Of a stretch of 64,000 nucleotides of DNA, positions 32,564 through 40,966 are shown piece after piece. The notes under the pieces are model-generated. The model was not told where the DNA came from and ran no database searches. It was given only the letters and a program-made list of their open reading frames with translations. This DNA is from Flavobacteriaceae bacterium NBU2977 (GTDB lineage Bacteria > Bacteroidota > Bacteroidia > Flavobacteriales > Flavobacteriaceae). The translations under genes were made by a program, and so were the position numbers. Every line of letters starts with the position of its first letter. Positions within the stretch are counted from its first letter, which is position 1. The stretch covers positions 248,001-312,000 of the forward strand of contig JAIOUW010000001.1 of the NCBI GenBank assembly GCA_019931105.1, given 5' to 3'.

Positions 32564-33105
32564 TCCGTTTCGGAGTTAATGTGAATTAGTGCAAAAACGG
32601 CATAATTGACCATGTCTTGATAATTGGCATCGATACCTTCGCTAACAAGTGTTTTTCCCTTATTGTTCTCAATGGTCTTGACACGCAAAAGCTTTTGAAG
32701 GATTAGATCGGTCAACGAACTCACGCGCATTTCGCGCCAAGCCTCGCCATAATCATGATTCTTGTTCTCCATCAACGACTTGGTGATCGCACTGTGTTTA
32801 TCGTACAACTTCAAAGACTGCTTGACGCTCATATCGGGTTGATCGACCACGCCGAGTTCCAATTGGATCAGGGCCATAATGGCATAGTTGATAATTCCGA
32901 TAAATTCGGAACGTTCATCTTCATCAACTTTCTGCACTTCATTTTCTTGAATACCTCTAATACGCTGGGCCTTGATGAAAATTTGATCCGTCAACGATGG
33001 AAGCCTGAGAATACGCCAAGCACTGCCATAATCTTTCATTTTCTTTTCGAACAGGTCGCGACATGTTCGTATTACCTCATCGTACTGTTCTGAAGTTTTG
33101 CCCAT
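32560..33105 (-). CDS. DUF1599 protein with internal duplication
   Basis: 181 residues, soluble. Two tandem copies of one unit: KMKDYGSAWRILRLPSLTDQ with IINYAIMALIQLE in the first half, and KNHDYGEAWREMRVSSLTDL with MVNYAVFALIHI in the second. DUF1599 has been called a nucleotide-modification-associated domain, but its function in Bacteroidota is unknown. First gene of the DUF1599-BT_3928-tpiA-prmA-clpS cluster, divergent from folP. Confidence 0.85.
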   Translation of the reverse strand: MGKTSEQYDEVIRTCRDLFEKKMKDYGSAWRILRLPSLTDQIFIKAQRIRGIQENEVQKVDEDERSEFIGIINYAIMALIQLELGVVDQPDMSVKQSLKLYDKHSAITKSLMENKNHDYGEAWREMRVSSLTDLILQKLLRVKTIENNKGKTLVSEGIDANYQDMVNYAVFALIHINSETE

Positions 33106-33209
33106 TAATACTATCTTATTTGCGTAAATTTCGTCGAAATTTCAAAACGCCCAAAGTTCGTACATTATACCCGACCGACAAAATACAATCCTGGTAAACA
33201 TACAACGTC

Positions 33210-34031
33210 ATGACAATCAACTGCAAAGGTAATTTGGTCGATTTGAGCGCCCCGAAGGTCATGGGCATTCTGAATGTGACCCCGGACTCCTTCTACGACG
33301 GAGGAAGGTATTCGGACATTCAAAAAATGTTATCACATGTTGAAAAGATGTTGAACGATGGTGCGACTTTCGTTGACATTGGTGCTTATAGCTCTCGACC
33401 CGGAGCAGACCCGGTCTCTGAAGTAGATGAATTGAGCAGACTGCTTCCCATTGTCGAAGCATTGCTCAAAGAATTTCCTGAAATACTTCTTTCCATAGAT
33501 ACTTTTCGCAGCAATGTCGCCGAACAATGCCTACATAGGGGGGCGGCTTTGGTAAATGATATTTCGGCCGGTAAGCTCGATGAGAAAATGTTATCGGTAA
33601 TCGCCCGATTCAAGGTTCCGTGCATCATGATGCACATGCGAGGAAATCCTCGGACCATGTCAGACCAAACGCAATATGACGATTTGATCGAAGACATACA
33701 CTTCTATTTTTCGGAACGTCTGGCCATGGCAAGAAAAATGGGCCTAAACGATATGATTATTGATCCGGGGTTCGGTTTTGCCAAGACTTTGAGGCAAAAT
33801 TATGAGCTTTTGCAAGACCTAGACCTATTTCAATCGTTGGATGTACCCGTATTGGTCGGACTAAGTAGAAAATCGATGATCTATAAGACCCTAAAATCAG
33901 ATCCAGAAAATGCATTGAACGGTACAACGGCCTTGAACATGTTGGCACTGAGCAAAGGAGCCAAAATTCTAAGGGTGCACGATGTAAAAGAAGCGATGGA
34001 ATGTGTTCAACTATACAATCAAATGTCTTAA
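33210..34031 (+). CDS. folP: Dihydropteroate synthase
   Basis: Folate pathway: joins p-aminobenzoate to hydroxymethyl-dihydropterin pyrophosphate; target of sulfonamides. 273 residues of normal length. Motifs: VMGILNVTPDSFYDGGRYSD, FVDIGAYSSRPGADPVSE, LSIDTFRSNVAEQ, VNDISAGK, DPGFGFAKTLRQNYELL, VPVLVGLSRKSM and the final LRVHDVKEAMECVQ. Cytoplasmic. It is followed after 57 bases by the cyclic-di-AMP synthase gene. Confidence 0.97.
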   Translation: MTINCKGNLVDLSAPKVMGILNVTPDSFYDGGRYSDIQKMLSHVEKMLNDGATFVDIGAYSSRPGADPVSEVDELSRLLPIVEALLKEFPEILLSIDTFRSNVAEQCLHRGAALVNDISAGKLDEKMLSVIARFKVPCIMMHMRGNPRTMSDQTQYDDLIEDIHFYFSERLAMARKMGLNDMIIDPGFGFAKTLRQNYELLQDLDLFQSLDVPVLVGLSRKSMIYKTLKSDPENALNGTTALNMLALSKGAKILRVHDVKEAMECVQLYNQMS

Positions 34032-34088
34032 TTCAGCGTTCAGTGTTAAGTACTCTTATTTTTTCTAATTTTACAAAAACGGCGCAGA

Positions 34089-34874
34089 TTGGATTTTCTG
34101 AATTTCATCGACTTTAAGATCACCGATATCATCGATATTATCTTGGTCGCCGTTCTTCTGTATTATATCTATAAGTTGGTCCGGGGTTCGGTAGCCATCA
34201 ATATTTTTATCGGAATCGTCATTGTCTGGGCTTTTTGGAAATTGACCGAACTGCTCGACATGAAAATGATCAGCAGTATGGTCGGTGGCTTTATGCAGGT
34301 CGGGTTGATCGCGTTGATCATCGTCTTTCAACAAGAGATCCGTAAGTTTCTATTGATGATCGGGTCTACCAATTTTGCCAACAAGCGCAATTTTATCAAG
34401 CACTTTAAATTTTTGAGGCAAGAAGGTCTCTCGACCGATGCGAATATCGATGCAATCGTCAGGGCGTGTGAAAAAATGGCCTCGACCCGCACGGGAGCCA
34501 TCATCGTTCTCGAACGGAACAATTCGCTGGATTTTGTAAAATCCTCAGGAGACACCATGAACGCCGAGGTCAATCTTCCCATTCTTGAAAGCATTTTTTA
34601 CAAGAACAGCCCCCTACATGACGGGGCTACGGTAATCAAAGACAATCATATCGTGGCCACGCGGGTCATTTTACCGATTACCAATGAACGTAAGATACCT
34701 TTACGGTTCGGGCTGCGCCATCGCGCGGCCGTAGGCATTACCGAAAAGACCGATGCGCTGGCCTTGGTCGTCAGCGAGGAAACCGGCGATATCTCATACA
34801 TTAAAAACGGGGAATTCGTTATCTACAATGATTTGACCGAACTGGCCGAGACCATCAAGCAAGACCTGATCTGA
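34089..34874 (+). CDS. cdaA: Diadenylate cyclase CdaA (c-di-AMP synthase)
   Basis: Makes cyclic di-AMP from two ATP. 261 residues: three membrane helices in the first ~85 residues (IDIILVAVLLYYIYKLVRGS onward) and a DAC domain with the DGA motif in SPLHDGATVIKDNHIVAT and the RHR motif in LRFGLRHRAAVGITEKTDAL. The start is TTG, not ATG: no ATG precedes the first helix, and the TTG gives the N-terminus MDFLNFIDFKITDIID expected for the family. It ends one base before the 3' end of the convergent ABC exporter gene. Confidence 0.93.
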   Translation: MDFLNFIDFKITDIIDIILVAVLLYYIYKLVRGSVAINIFIGIVIVWAFWKLTELLDMKMISSMVGGFMQVGLIALIIVFQQEIRKFLLMIGSTNFANKRNFIKHFKFLRQEGLSTDANIDAIVRACEKMASTRTGAIIVLERNNSLDFVKSSGDTMNAEVNLPILESIFYKNSPLHDGATVIKDNHIVATRVILPITNERKIPLRFGLRHRAAVGITEKTDALALVVSEETGDISYIKNGEFVIYNDLTELAETIKQDLI

Positions 34875-36641
34875 TCAAACCACCTCTTCTGCCAAAAACT
34901 GGGCCTCATAGAGCTTGCTATAGTATCCATTTTTTTTCAAAAGTTCCTTGTGCGTACCGGTCTCCACAATTTTACCGGCATCCATTACCAATATCTTATC
35001 GGCCTTTTTCACCGTGTGCAACCGATGTGCTATGACTATCGAAGTGCGCCCCTCGGTTATCTTGTCGGTAGCGCGTTGTATCAATTGTTCGGAATACGTA
35101 TCGACGGAAGAAGTCGCCTCATCCAAAACAAGAATACTAGGATTGCTAACGTAGGCCCTCAAGAAAGCTATCAACTGACGTTGGCCGCTCGAGAGCATTG
35201 TACCCCGTTCCTTTACGTTATACCCGTACCCTCCCGGAAGACTCGAAATAAATTCATGTACCCCGATCTGCTTTGCCGCATGTTCGATACTTTCCAAAGT
35301 TATCGCAGGGTCTTTCAATGATATGTTATTGGCGATGGTGTCGGCAAATAAAAAGACATCCTGGAGCACAACCGCAATTTGTGCGCGCAACGACGCCAGT
35401 TTAAAATCCTTTATATCGACCCCATCAACCAAAATAACTCCCGAATCGATCTCATAAAAACGGTTCAACAAATTGATAATGGTCGATTTTCCGGCTCCGG
35501 TAGCGCCGACAATGGCAATGGTCTCCCCGGCCTTCACATCGAAAGAAATACCATGAAGTACCTCTTCGCCATCAACATATGAAAAACGGACATCGGAAAA
35601 TTCGATATTGCCATTTACATTGTCTTTTTCTATGGTGCCCACATCTTGTATATTGCTGTCGGTATCCAAAATCTTGAAGACGCGATTGGCGGCGACCATT
35701 CCCATTTGCAATGTATTGAACTTATCGGCAATCTGGCGGAGCGGTCTAAAAAGAATTTCAATATATAGGATAAAGGCGAATATCGTCCCCGATATATCTA
35801 CCGTAATATTCGCGACATTTTGAAGTCCGCCGTACCAGACCACCAGGCCGACCGCGACAGAAGTCACAATTTCAGCGATCGGAAAGAAAATCGAGTTGTA
35901 CCATACCGTTGTCAACCAGGCATTTTGATGTTTCTCGTTGATCTCTCTAAAATTATCGCTCTCGATTTTCTCTCGGGTGAACAGTTGTACGATCTTCATT
36001 CCGGTAACACGTTCCTGCACGAAGGAATTCAAGTTGGCCACTTGGGCCCGTACCTCGATAAACGCGACTTTCATCGCTTTTTGAAACAAACGCGTAGCGT
36101 AAATAATAATGGGAAGCAGCGCAAATACAATCAATGACAACTTCCAGTTCAAATAGACCATCATGATGGCCGCGGCCAACATTTTTAACAGGTCGGCCAC
36201 GATCATGAAGAAACCCTGGCTGAAAATTTCCCCAATGCGCTGCATATCTGAAACGCTACGGGTAACCAAGACCCCCAATGAAGAATTATCAAAGTACTTC
36301 ATACGAAAGCCCAACATGTGCTTGAACAGGTTGACGCGAACATCTTGGATCACCGATTCGCCCAACCAATTGGCATAGTAGTCGAACAGAAGCTGACATA
36401 CGACCTGCGCCAACAATGCGCCGAGCATGAGCAAAGACAACTGCAGCAATTTTTCGCCGTTTGGCGTTATTATCGCATCATCTACGATTTTTTGCAATAT
36501 ATAAGGGCCAAGTACGGCAAAACCGGACAATAGAATAGCCGCCAAGGCGACTCCGTAAAAAGTTAGCCGATATGGTTTGGTATGGGCAAGCAGCCTTTTA
36601 AAAAGACGCGTATCAAATGCCTTTCCCGTTTCTTTAGTCAT
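34875..36641 (-). CDS. ABC exporter, fused permease and ATPase (MsbA-like)
   Basis: 588-residue half-transporter that should act as a homodimer in the inner membrane. Six membrane helices in residues ~20-320, then the nucleotide-binding domain: Walker A GATGAGKSTIINLLNR, Q-loop VVLQDVFLF, signature MLSSGQRQLIAFLRA, Walker B SILVLDEATSSVD and H-loop VIAHRLHTV. All catalytic motifs are intact. Lipid or drug export is typical for this type; the substrate is unknown. Its start overlaps the truA stop by eight bases, suggesting co-expression. Confidence 0.93.
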   Translation of the reverse strand: MTKETGKAFDTRLFKRLLAHTKPYRLTFYGVALAAILLSGFAVLGPYILQKIVDDAIITPNGEKLLQLSLLMLGALLAQVVCQLLFDYYANWLGESVIQDVRVNLFKHMLGFRMKYFDNSSLGVLVTRSVSDMQRIGEIFSQGFFMIVADLLKMLAAAIMMVYLNWKLSLIVFALLPIIIYATRLFQKAMKVAFIEVRAQVANLNSFVQERVTGMKIVQLFTREKIESDNFREINEKHQNAWLTTVWYNSIFFPIAEIVTSVAVGLVVWYGGLQNVANITVDISGTIFAFILYIEILFRPLRQIADKFNTLQMGMVAANRVFKILDTDSNIQDVGTIEKDNVNGNIEFSDVRFSYVDGEEVLHGISFDVKAGETIAIVGATGAGKSTIINLLNRFYEIDSGVILVDGVDIKDFKLASLRAQIAVVLQDVFLFADTIANNISLKDPAITLESIEHAAKQIGVHEFISSLPGGYGYNVKERGTMLSSGQRQLIAFLRAYVSNPSILVLDEATSSVDTYSEQLIQRATDKITEGRTSIVIAHRLHTVKKADKILVMDAGKIVETGTHKELLKKNGYYSKLYEAQFLAEEVV

Positions 36642-37425
36642 TTATCGCTAAAATACTTGAAGGGTAAATTATCTCGGTCAAATATAATCCTTTTGCCGGC
36701 ACTGAAGGTCCTGCCTGTGCCCTATCCTTACTTTTTAGGATAGTCTTAACATAGGCCACCTCTATTTTGCCCTGGCCGACCTCAAGCAAGGTACCGACTA
36801 TGGCCCTGACCATATTCCTAAGAAAACGATCCGCTGAAATAGTAAAGACCAGCATGTCGTTCTTATTTTCCCAAAACGCTTTGTTGATATCGCAAAGAAA
36901 AGTCTTCACATCGGTGTTCGATTTCGAAAAGCATTCGAAATCTCTATGATTCAAGAGCAATACCGCGGCTTCGTTCATCTTTTCAACATTCAAAGGTTGC
37001 TTCACGTAATGCGCCTTTTCCATCAAAAAAGGATTCTTCTGCTGCACTAACCAATACTCATAGGTACGCTGAAGCGCATCGAACCGGGCATGTGCATTTT
37101 CGGCCACCTCGAATATTCTTTTTACAGAAACATCATCTTCTAAAAATGCATTCAATCGGTACACAAGATCACCAAGATGATCGATTTCATCGACATCGAA
37201 ATGTGCGAACATTTGCCTCGCATGTACACCGGCATCGGTACGCCCGGCCCCAACAAGCGAAATATCGGCCCGAAGTAGTTTCGAAATAGTTTCTTCGAGC
37301 GCCTCCTGTACCGTAATCGCATTGGGCTGTCTCTGCCAGCCATGGTACGCCTTCCCGAAATATGAAAACTCGATAAAATATCTCAATGTTTGCCTACTTT
37401 TGAATTTCAAAGATACTTCATCCAT
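36634..37425 (-). CDS. truA: tRNA pseudouridine synthase A
   Basis: Makes pseudouridine at positions 38-40 in the anticodon arm. From the ATG at 37425 the protein is 263 residues, normal for TruA: FIEFSYFGKAYHGWQRQPNA, catalytic Asp in VGAGRTDAGVHARQMFAHFD, and the C-terminal FLRNMVRAIVGTLLEVGQGK. The frame is open upstream to 37530, but that extension lacks family similarity and would reach into the divergent phosphoesterase gene. Cytoplasmic. Confidence 0.95.
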   Translation of the reverse strand: MDEVSLKFKSRQTLRYFIEFSYFGKAYHGWQRQPNAITVQEALEETISKLLRADISLVGAGRTDAGVHARQMFAHFDVDEIDHLGDLVYRLNAFLEDDVSVKRIFEVAENAHARFDALQRTYEYWLVQQKNPFLMEKAHYVKQPLNVEKMNEAAVLLLNHRDFECFSKSNTDVKTFLCDINKAFWENKNDMLVFTISADRFLRNMVRAIVGTLLEVGQGKIEVAYVKTILKSKDRAQAGPSVPAKGLYLTEIIYPSSILAIND

Positions 37426-37493
37426 AAGGTAAAAATAAAAGTCGCGAGTACATATCAAATAATTGACTTGTGAATTGCGAAATAATCTGTAAA

Positions 37494-37988
37494 ATGACCA
37501 AAATACTTCTGCTATCAGACACACATTCATACTTAGACGATACGGTATTAAAGTACGTTCGTCAGGCAGACGAGGTTTGGCATGCAGGTGATATAGGTGG
37601 TCTGGAGGTCACGGATACGTTGCGTGCGATAAAACCCGTTCGGGCCGTTTACGGCAATATTGACAACAATATCATTCAGAAGGAATTTCCTTTGGACAAT
37701 CGGTTCATGTGCGAAAAAGTAGATGTATATATGACCCATATCGGAGGCTACCCCCCAAAATACAACCCAAGAACTAGAAATGAAATCAAAAAAAAACCAC
37801 CCAAACTATTTATATGTGGACATTCGCATATTTTAAAGGTGATGTGGGACAAGAACATGAACCTGCTGCATATGAACCCAGGTGCATGTGGCAAACATGG
37901 TTTTCATCAAGTACGTACCATGTTGCGTTTCACAATTGATGGCGATAATATCAAAGATCTTGAAGTTATTGAACTTGGCAAGCGGTAA
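37494..37988 (+). CDS. YfcE-type metallophosphoesterase
   Basis: Calcineurin-like phosphodiesterase of 164 residues from the ATG at 37494. Metal-binding motifs: LLLSDTHSYLDD (DxH), VWHAGDIGG (GD), VYGNIDNN (GNxD), YMTHIGGYP and LFICGHSHILKV (GHSH). Close to YfcE/MJ0936-type enzymes active on phosphodiesters; the physiological substrate is unknown. The open frame starts 24 bases earlier, but MTKILLLSDTHSY is the natural start. Divergent from truA, followed by a strong terminator. Confidence 0.9.
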   Translation: MTKILLLSDTHSYLDDTVLKYVRQADEVWHAGDIGGLEVTDTLRAIKPVRAVYGNIDNNIIQKEFPLDNRFMCEKVDVYMTHIGGYPPKYNPRTRNEIKKKPPKLFICGHSHILKVMWDKNMNLLHMNPGACGKHGFHQVRTMLRFTIDGDNIKDLEVIELGKR

Positions 37989-37991
37989 TAG

Positions 37992-38022
37992 AAAAACCCC
38001 GACGATTCCATCGGGGTTTTTT
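37992..38022. terminator. Bidirectional terminator
   Basis: Stem AAAAACCCCGA/TCGGGGTTTTT with a short loop and T-runs on both strands, between the convergent phosphoesterase and DUF4293 genes. Confidence 0.85.
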
Positions 38023-38050
38023 ACGCACTAATACAACTAAGATGTTGGTC

Positions 38051-38461
38051 TTATCGCAGACGATCCACAGATTTTACAAGATCTTCATCCTTCTTTATGG
38101 CCCTATTCGCAAGGACCAAAAAAACGATAGAAAATACAGGAATCAGCATCCCAATACCCTTCTCAGAGATCGCAATCCCTCCGGATAGATTTAGGGATCG
38201 ATAAACGAAAAATCCCAGTAAAAAAAGGTTCAGTATCATATTCAATCTGTTCACAACAAATTGATTCTGTCTATTTTTGAACAGCACTATGGCCACAAAA
38301 GCCAAAACCGCCGAAATATAAAATGCTCCGGAAACCAACAAATCATTCTTGGCAAAAACTTCGACCCCATCGGCATCGTACCATAGATTTAGCCAAAATG
38401 GAAGCAAACCTCCCATAAGGGCCACGACCAATAGATATATTGTTTGAATGCGCTGAATCAT
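38051..38461 (-). CDS. DUF4293 four-helix membrane protein
   Basis: 136 residues from the ATG at 38461 (MIQRIQTIYLLVVALMGGLL). Four hydrophobic segments and a basic C-terminus (KSVDRLR). It matches the Bacteroidota-specific DUF4293 family in size and N-terminal sequence; no function known. The frame is open to 38590, but a -7 box at 38485-38492 lies inside that extension, which supports the shorter start. Divergent from rho, a common neighbour of this family. Confidence 0.88.
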   Translation of the reverse strand: MIQRIQTIYLLVVALMGGLLPFWLNLWYDADGVEVFAKNDLLVSGAFYISAVLAFVAIVLFKNRQNQFVVNRLNMILNLFLLGFFVYRSLNLSGGIAISEKGIGMLIPVFSIVFLVLANRAIKKDEDLVKSVDRLR

Positions 38462-38484
38462 CTCATTTATTGACTTCGCAAGCG

Positions 38485-38492
38485 CAAAAATA
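38485..38492 (-). promoter_or_regulatory. Candidate -7 box of the DUF4293 gene
   Basis: Minus strand TATTTTTG, an exact TAnnTTTG match 23 bases upstream of the ATG at 38461. No clear -33 TTG. Confidence 0.45.
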
Positions 38493-38658
38493 CGTGTCTT
38501 TTTAAAAAATATCGATCTTATCTTGAAAATAATTCGTAATATTGTGACGTTATCAGTTGTGACACTTACCGAAAGGGAAAACTTTCCCAAGTAATATCCA
38601 TATAATAGTACACACTTCTTATTATTTTTCTAAAGACATATAATTTATACCATACTTA

Positions 38659-40242
38659 ATGTTTGAGATTTCAGATTTAAAGTCAAAAAAGCTACCTGAG
38701 CTTCAGGAAATTGCCAAAGAACTTAATGTGCCCAAGTACAAAACCCAAAAAAAATTAGACCTTGTCTATCAAATATTGGACTTACAGGCAGCCAACCCAA
38801 AGGCCGTTGCAGAGGCGACGACCGACAAGGTAAATGACCTACCGAAGGCAAAACCTGAGCGCAAGAGAATACATCAAAGGCCTGACGCCAAGGATGCCGT
38901 TAAAAGCGAAGATCCCAACAATCAAACTCAAGAGGGCAAGGATCAGAAAAGAGCATCACGACCGAACCCAAGACCAAAAAAGGATCATCAAAAAAATACC
39001 ACGCACCGCAGCGACCAAAACAATAACAAAAAATCGCAGCATCAGAAAAACAATCAGGACAGGAATTTTGACAAGAGCAACTTCGACAAAGACCTGAAAA
39101 ACCGCTATAAAGAACCAGAGTTTGAATTCGATAGCATTATAGAGAGCGAAGGTGTTCTGGACATTATGCAGGATGGATACGGATTTTTGAGATCTTCCGA
39201 TTACAATTACCTGTCATCACCTGACGACATTTACGTCTCGCAATCTCAAATCCGTCTTTTCGGATTGAAGACCGGCGATACCGTTTTGGGCAATGTACGC
39301 CCTCCAAAAGAAGGTGAAAAATATTTCCCGCTGATCAAAGTGAACAAAATCAATGGGATCGATCCCCAGATCGTTCGTGACCGGGTATCTTTCGAACATT
39401 TGACACCGCTTTTTCCCAAAGAAAAGTTCAATCTTGCAGAACGTCAGGCGACCATCTCGACTCGTATCATAGATTTGTTCTCGCCAATAGGAAAAGGACA
39501 ACGCGGAATGATAGTGGCGCAGCCCAAAACCGGTAAGACTATGTTGCTTAAGGATATAGCGAATGGTATTGCAGCGAATCACCCAGAGGTTTATCAAATC
39601 ATTTTATTGATCGATGAACGCCCCGAAGAGGTAACCGATATGCAACGCAATGTTCGCGGCGAAGTCGTAGCATCGACTTTTGACAAAGAAGCCACCGAAC
39701 ATGTACGGGTGGCCAATATCGTTCTCGAAAAGGCAAAGCGCTTGGTCGAATGCGGGCATGACGTAGTCATTCTTTTAGACTCGATCACCCGTTTGGCCAG
39801 AGCCTATAATACAGTGCAACCCGCTTCAGGAAAAGTATTGAGCGGAGGTGTGGACGCGAACGCCTTGCACAAACCCAAACGTTTTTTCGGCGCGGCCCGA
39901 AAAATCGAGAACGGAGGGTCTTTATCGATCATCGCGACGGCGTTGACCGAGACCGGCTCTAAAATGGACGAGGTTATCTTCGAGGAATTTAAGGGAACCG
40001 GTAATATGGAACTTCAACTAGATCGCAAAATCAGTAATAGAAGAATATTCCCTGCTATCGACCTTACCTCTTCAAGTACACGTAGGGATGATCTTTTATT
40101 GGACGAAAACACGATCCAGCGCATGTGGATCATGCGCAAATACTTGGCAGACATGAATCCTGTGGAAGCGATGGAGTTCATTGAACAGCGATTCAAGCAG
40201 ACCAAGAACAATGAAGAGTTCTTGATGACGATGAACCAATAA
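38659..40242 (+). CDS. rho: Transcription termination factor Rho
   Basis: Hexameric RNA-dependent ATPase that ends transcription. 527 residues. Rho_N domain at ~1-45 ([18 protein letters not shown]), a Bacteroidota-type low-complexity insert at ~60-150 rich in Lys, Asn, Gln and Arg, the RNA-binding domain ([20 protein letters not shown]), and the ATPase with P-loop [16 protein letters not shown], Walker [18 protein letters not shown] and Q/R-loop region [20 protein letters not shown]. Its own gene ends in a long intrinsic terminator shared with rpsT. Confidence 0.98.
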   Translation: MFEISDLKSKKLPELQEIAKELNVPKYKTQKKLDLVYQILDLQAANPKAVAEATTDKVNDLPKAKPERKRIHQRPDAKDAVKSEDPNNQTQEGKDQKRASRPNPRPKKDHQKNTTHRSDQNNNKKSQHQKNNQDRNFDKSNFDKDLKNRYKEPEFEFDSIIESEGVLDIMQDGYGFLRSSDYNYLSSPDDIYVSQSQIRLFGLKTGDTVLGNVRPPKEGEKYFPLIKVNKINGIDPQIVRDRVSFEHLTPLFPKEKFNLAERQATISTRIIDLFSPIGKGQRGMIVAQPKTGKTMLLKDIANGIAANHPEVYQIILLIDERPEEVTDMQRNVRGEVVASTFDKEATEHVRVANIVLEKAKRLVECGHDVVILLDSITRLARAYNTVQPASGKVLSGGVDANALHKPKRFFGAARKIENGGSLSIIATALTETGSKMDEVIFEEFKGTGNMELQLDRKISNRRIFPAIDLTSSSTRRDDLLLDENTIQRMWIMRKYLADMNPVEAMEFIEQRFKQTKNNEEFLMTMNQ

Positions 40243-40277
40243 TATTATTGGGGGGAAAAGATTATTCGATCATAAAA

Positions 40278-40323
40278 AAATTCCAAATTCCCAAAGCTAC
40301 TTGCTTTTGGGAATTTGGAATTT
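40278..40323. terminator. Long bidirectional terminator between rho and rpsT
   Basis: Eighteen-base perfect stem (40278-40295 with 40306-40323), GCTACTTGCT-type loop, A-run before and T-run after, serving both convergent genes. Confidence 0.9.
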
Positions 40324-40345
40324 TTATTTAAGCCGATTCTACCGT

Positions 40346-40597
40346 CTACAGAGATGCGACGTGTTTGGTGAGCTTACTCTTTAAATTGGAGGCCTTATTG
40401 TTATGAATGATATTTCGCTTGGCCAACCTATCGATCATGCTGATAACTTCCGGCAATAGTTTTTCGGCATCTTTCTTGTTCTCCTCGCCACGCAATTTCT
40501 TGATCGCGTTACGGGTAGTCTTGTGCTGATAACGGTTGCGCAAACGAACTGCTTCGTTTCTTCTGATTCTTTTTAATGCCGACTTGTGATTTGCCAT
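40346..40597 (-). CDS. rpsT: 30S ribosomal protein S20
   Basis: 83 residues, very basic, entirely helical; binds 16S rRNA. It starts MANHKSALKRIRRNEAVRLR and ends NLKSKLTKHVASL, characteristic of S20. Length normal. Followed on the minus strand by the shared rho/rpsT terminator; the two tRNA-Glu genes lie upstream on the same strand. Confidence 0.97.
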   Translation of the reverse strand: MANHKSALKRIRRNEAVRLRNRYQHKTTRNAIKKLRGEENKKDAEKLLPEVISMIDRLAKRNIIHNNKASNLKSKLTKHVASL

Positions 40598-40653
40598 TTT
40601 TACTTCAATTATATTTTTTTAAATCTTCCTTCACCGATCCTCTTCGAACTTTG

Positions 40654-40725
40654 TAGCCCGTAGGGGAATCGAACCCCTGTTACCAGGATGAAAACCTGGC
40701 GTCCTAACCCCTAGACGAACGGGCC
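40654..40725 (-). tRNA. tRNA-Glu (anticodon TTC), copy 1
   Basis: 72 nt on the minus strand, from GGCCCGTTCGTC through anticodon arm CCAGGTTTTCATCCTGG (anticodon TTC) and T-arm AGGGGTTCGATTCCCCT to CGGGCTA. Acceptor stem has a terminal G-U pair. Identical to the second copy 91 bases upstream. CCA is not encoded. Confidence 0.95.
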
Positions 40726-40815
40726 GCTTTTAAGTTCGAAGTACAAAATTCGAAGTGCGAAATCGTTTTAATAAATCTTCACTTCCAGCCCTGTACTTCC
40801 AACTTGGTATTTTAG

Positions 40816-40887
40816 TAGCCCGTAGGGGAATCGAACCCCTGTTACCAGGATGAAAACCTGGCGTCCTAACCCCTAGACGAACGGGCC
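40816..40887 (-). tRNA. tRNA-Glu (anticodon TTC), copy 2
   Basis: Identical 72-nt sequence to the downstream copy. The two genes are separated by about 90 bases of unrelated sequence and are probably transcribed together from the promoter at 40911-40940. Confidence 0.95.
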
Positions 40888-40910
40888 ATTGCTTTGTACA
40901 ATTGCGGATG

Positions 40911-40940
40911 CAAAAATACAATTATTTTTAACTATAGCAA
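40911..40940 (-). promoter_or_regulatory. Promoter of the tRNA-Glu pair
   Basis: On the minus strand: TTG (40940-40938), 19-base spacer, TATTTTTG (40918-40911). Full Bacteroidota-type match, 23 bases before the first tRNA-Glu. Confidence 0.65.
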
Positions 40941-40966
40941 CCCCTACCCATAAATTTTAAAGGCAT

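Noticed and set aside
37426-37530. N-terminal extension of truA
   Set aside because: No TruA similarity and it would overlap the divergent phosphoesterase start at 37494.
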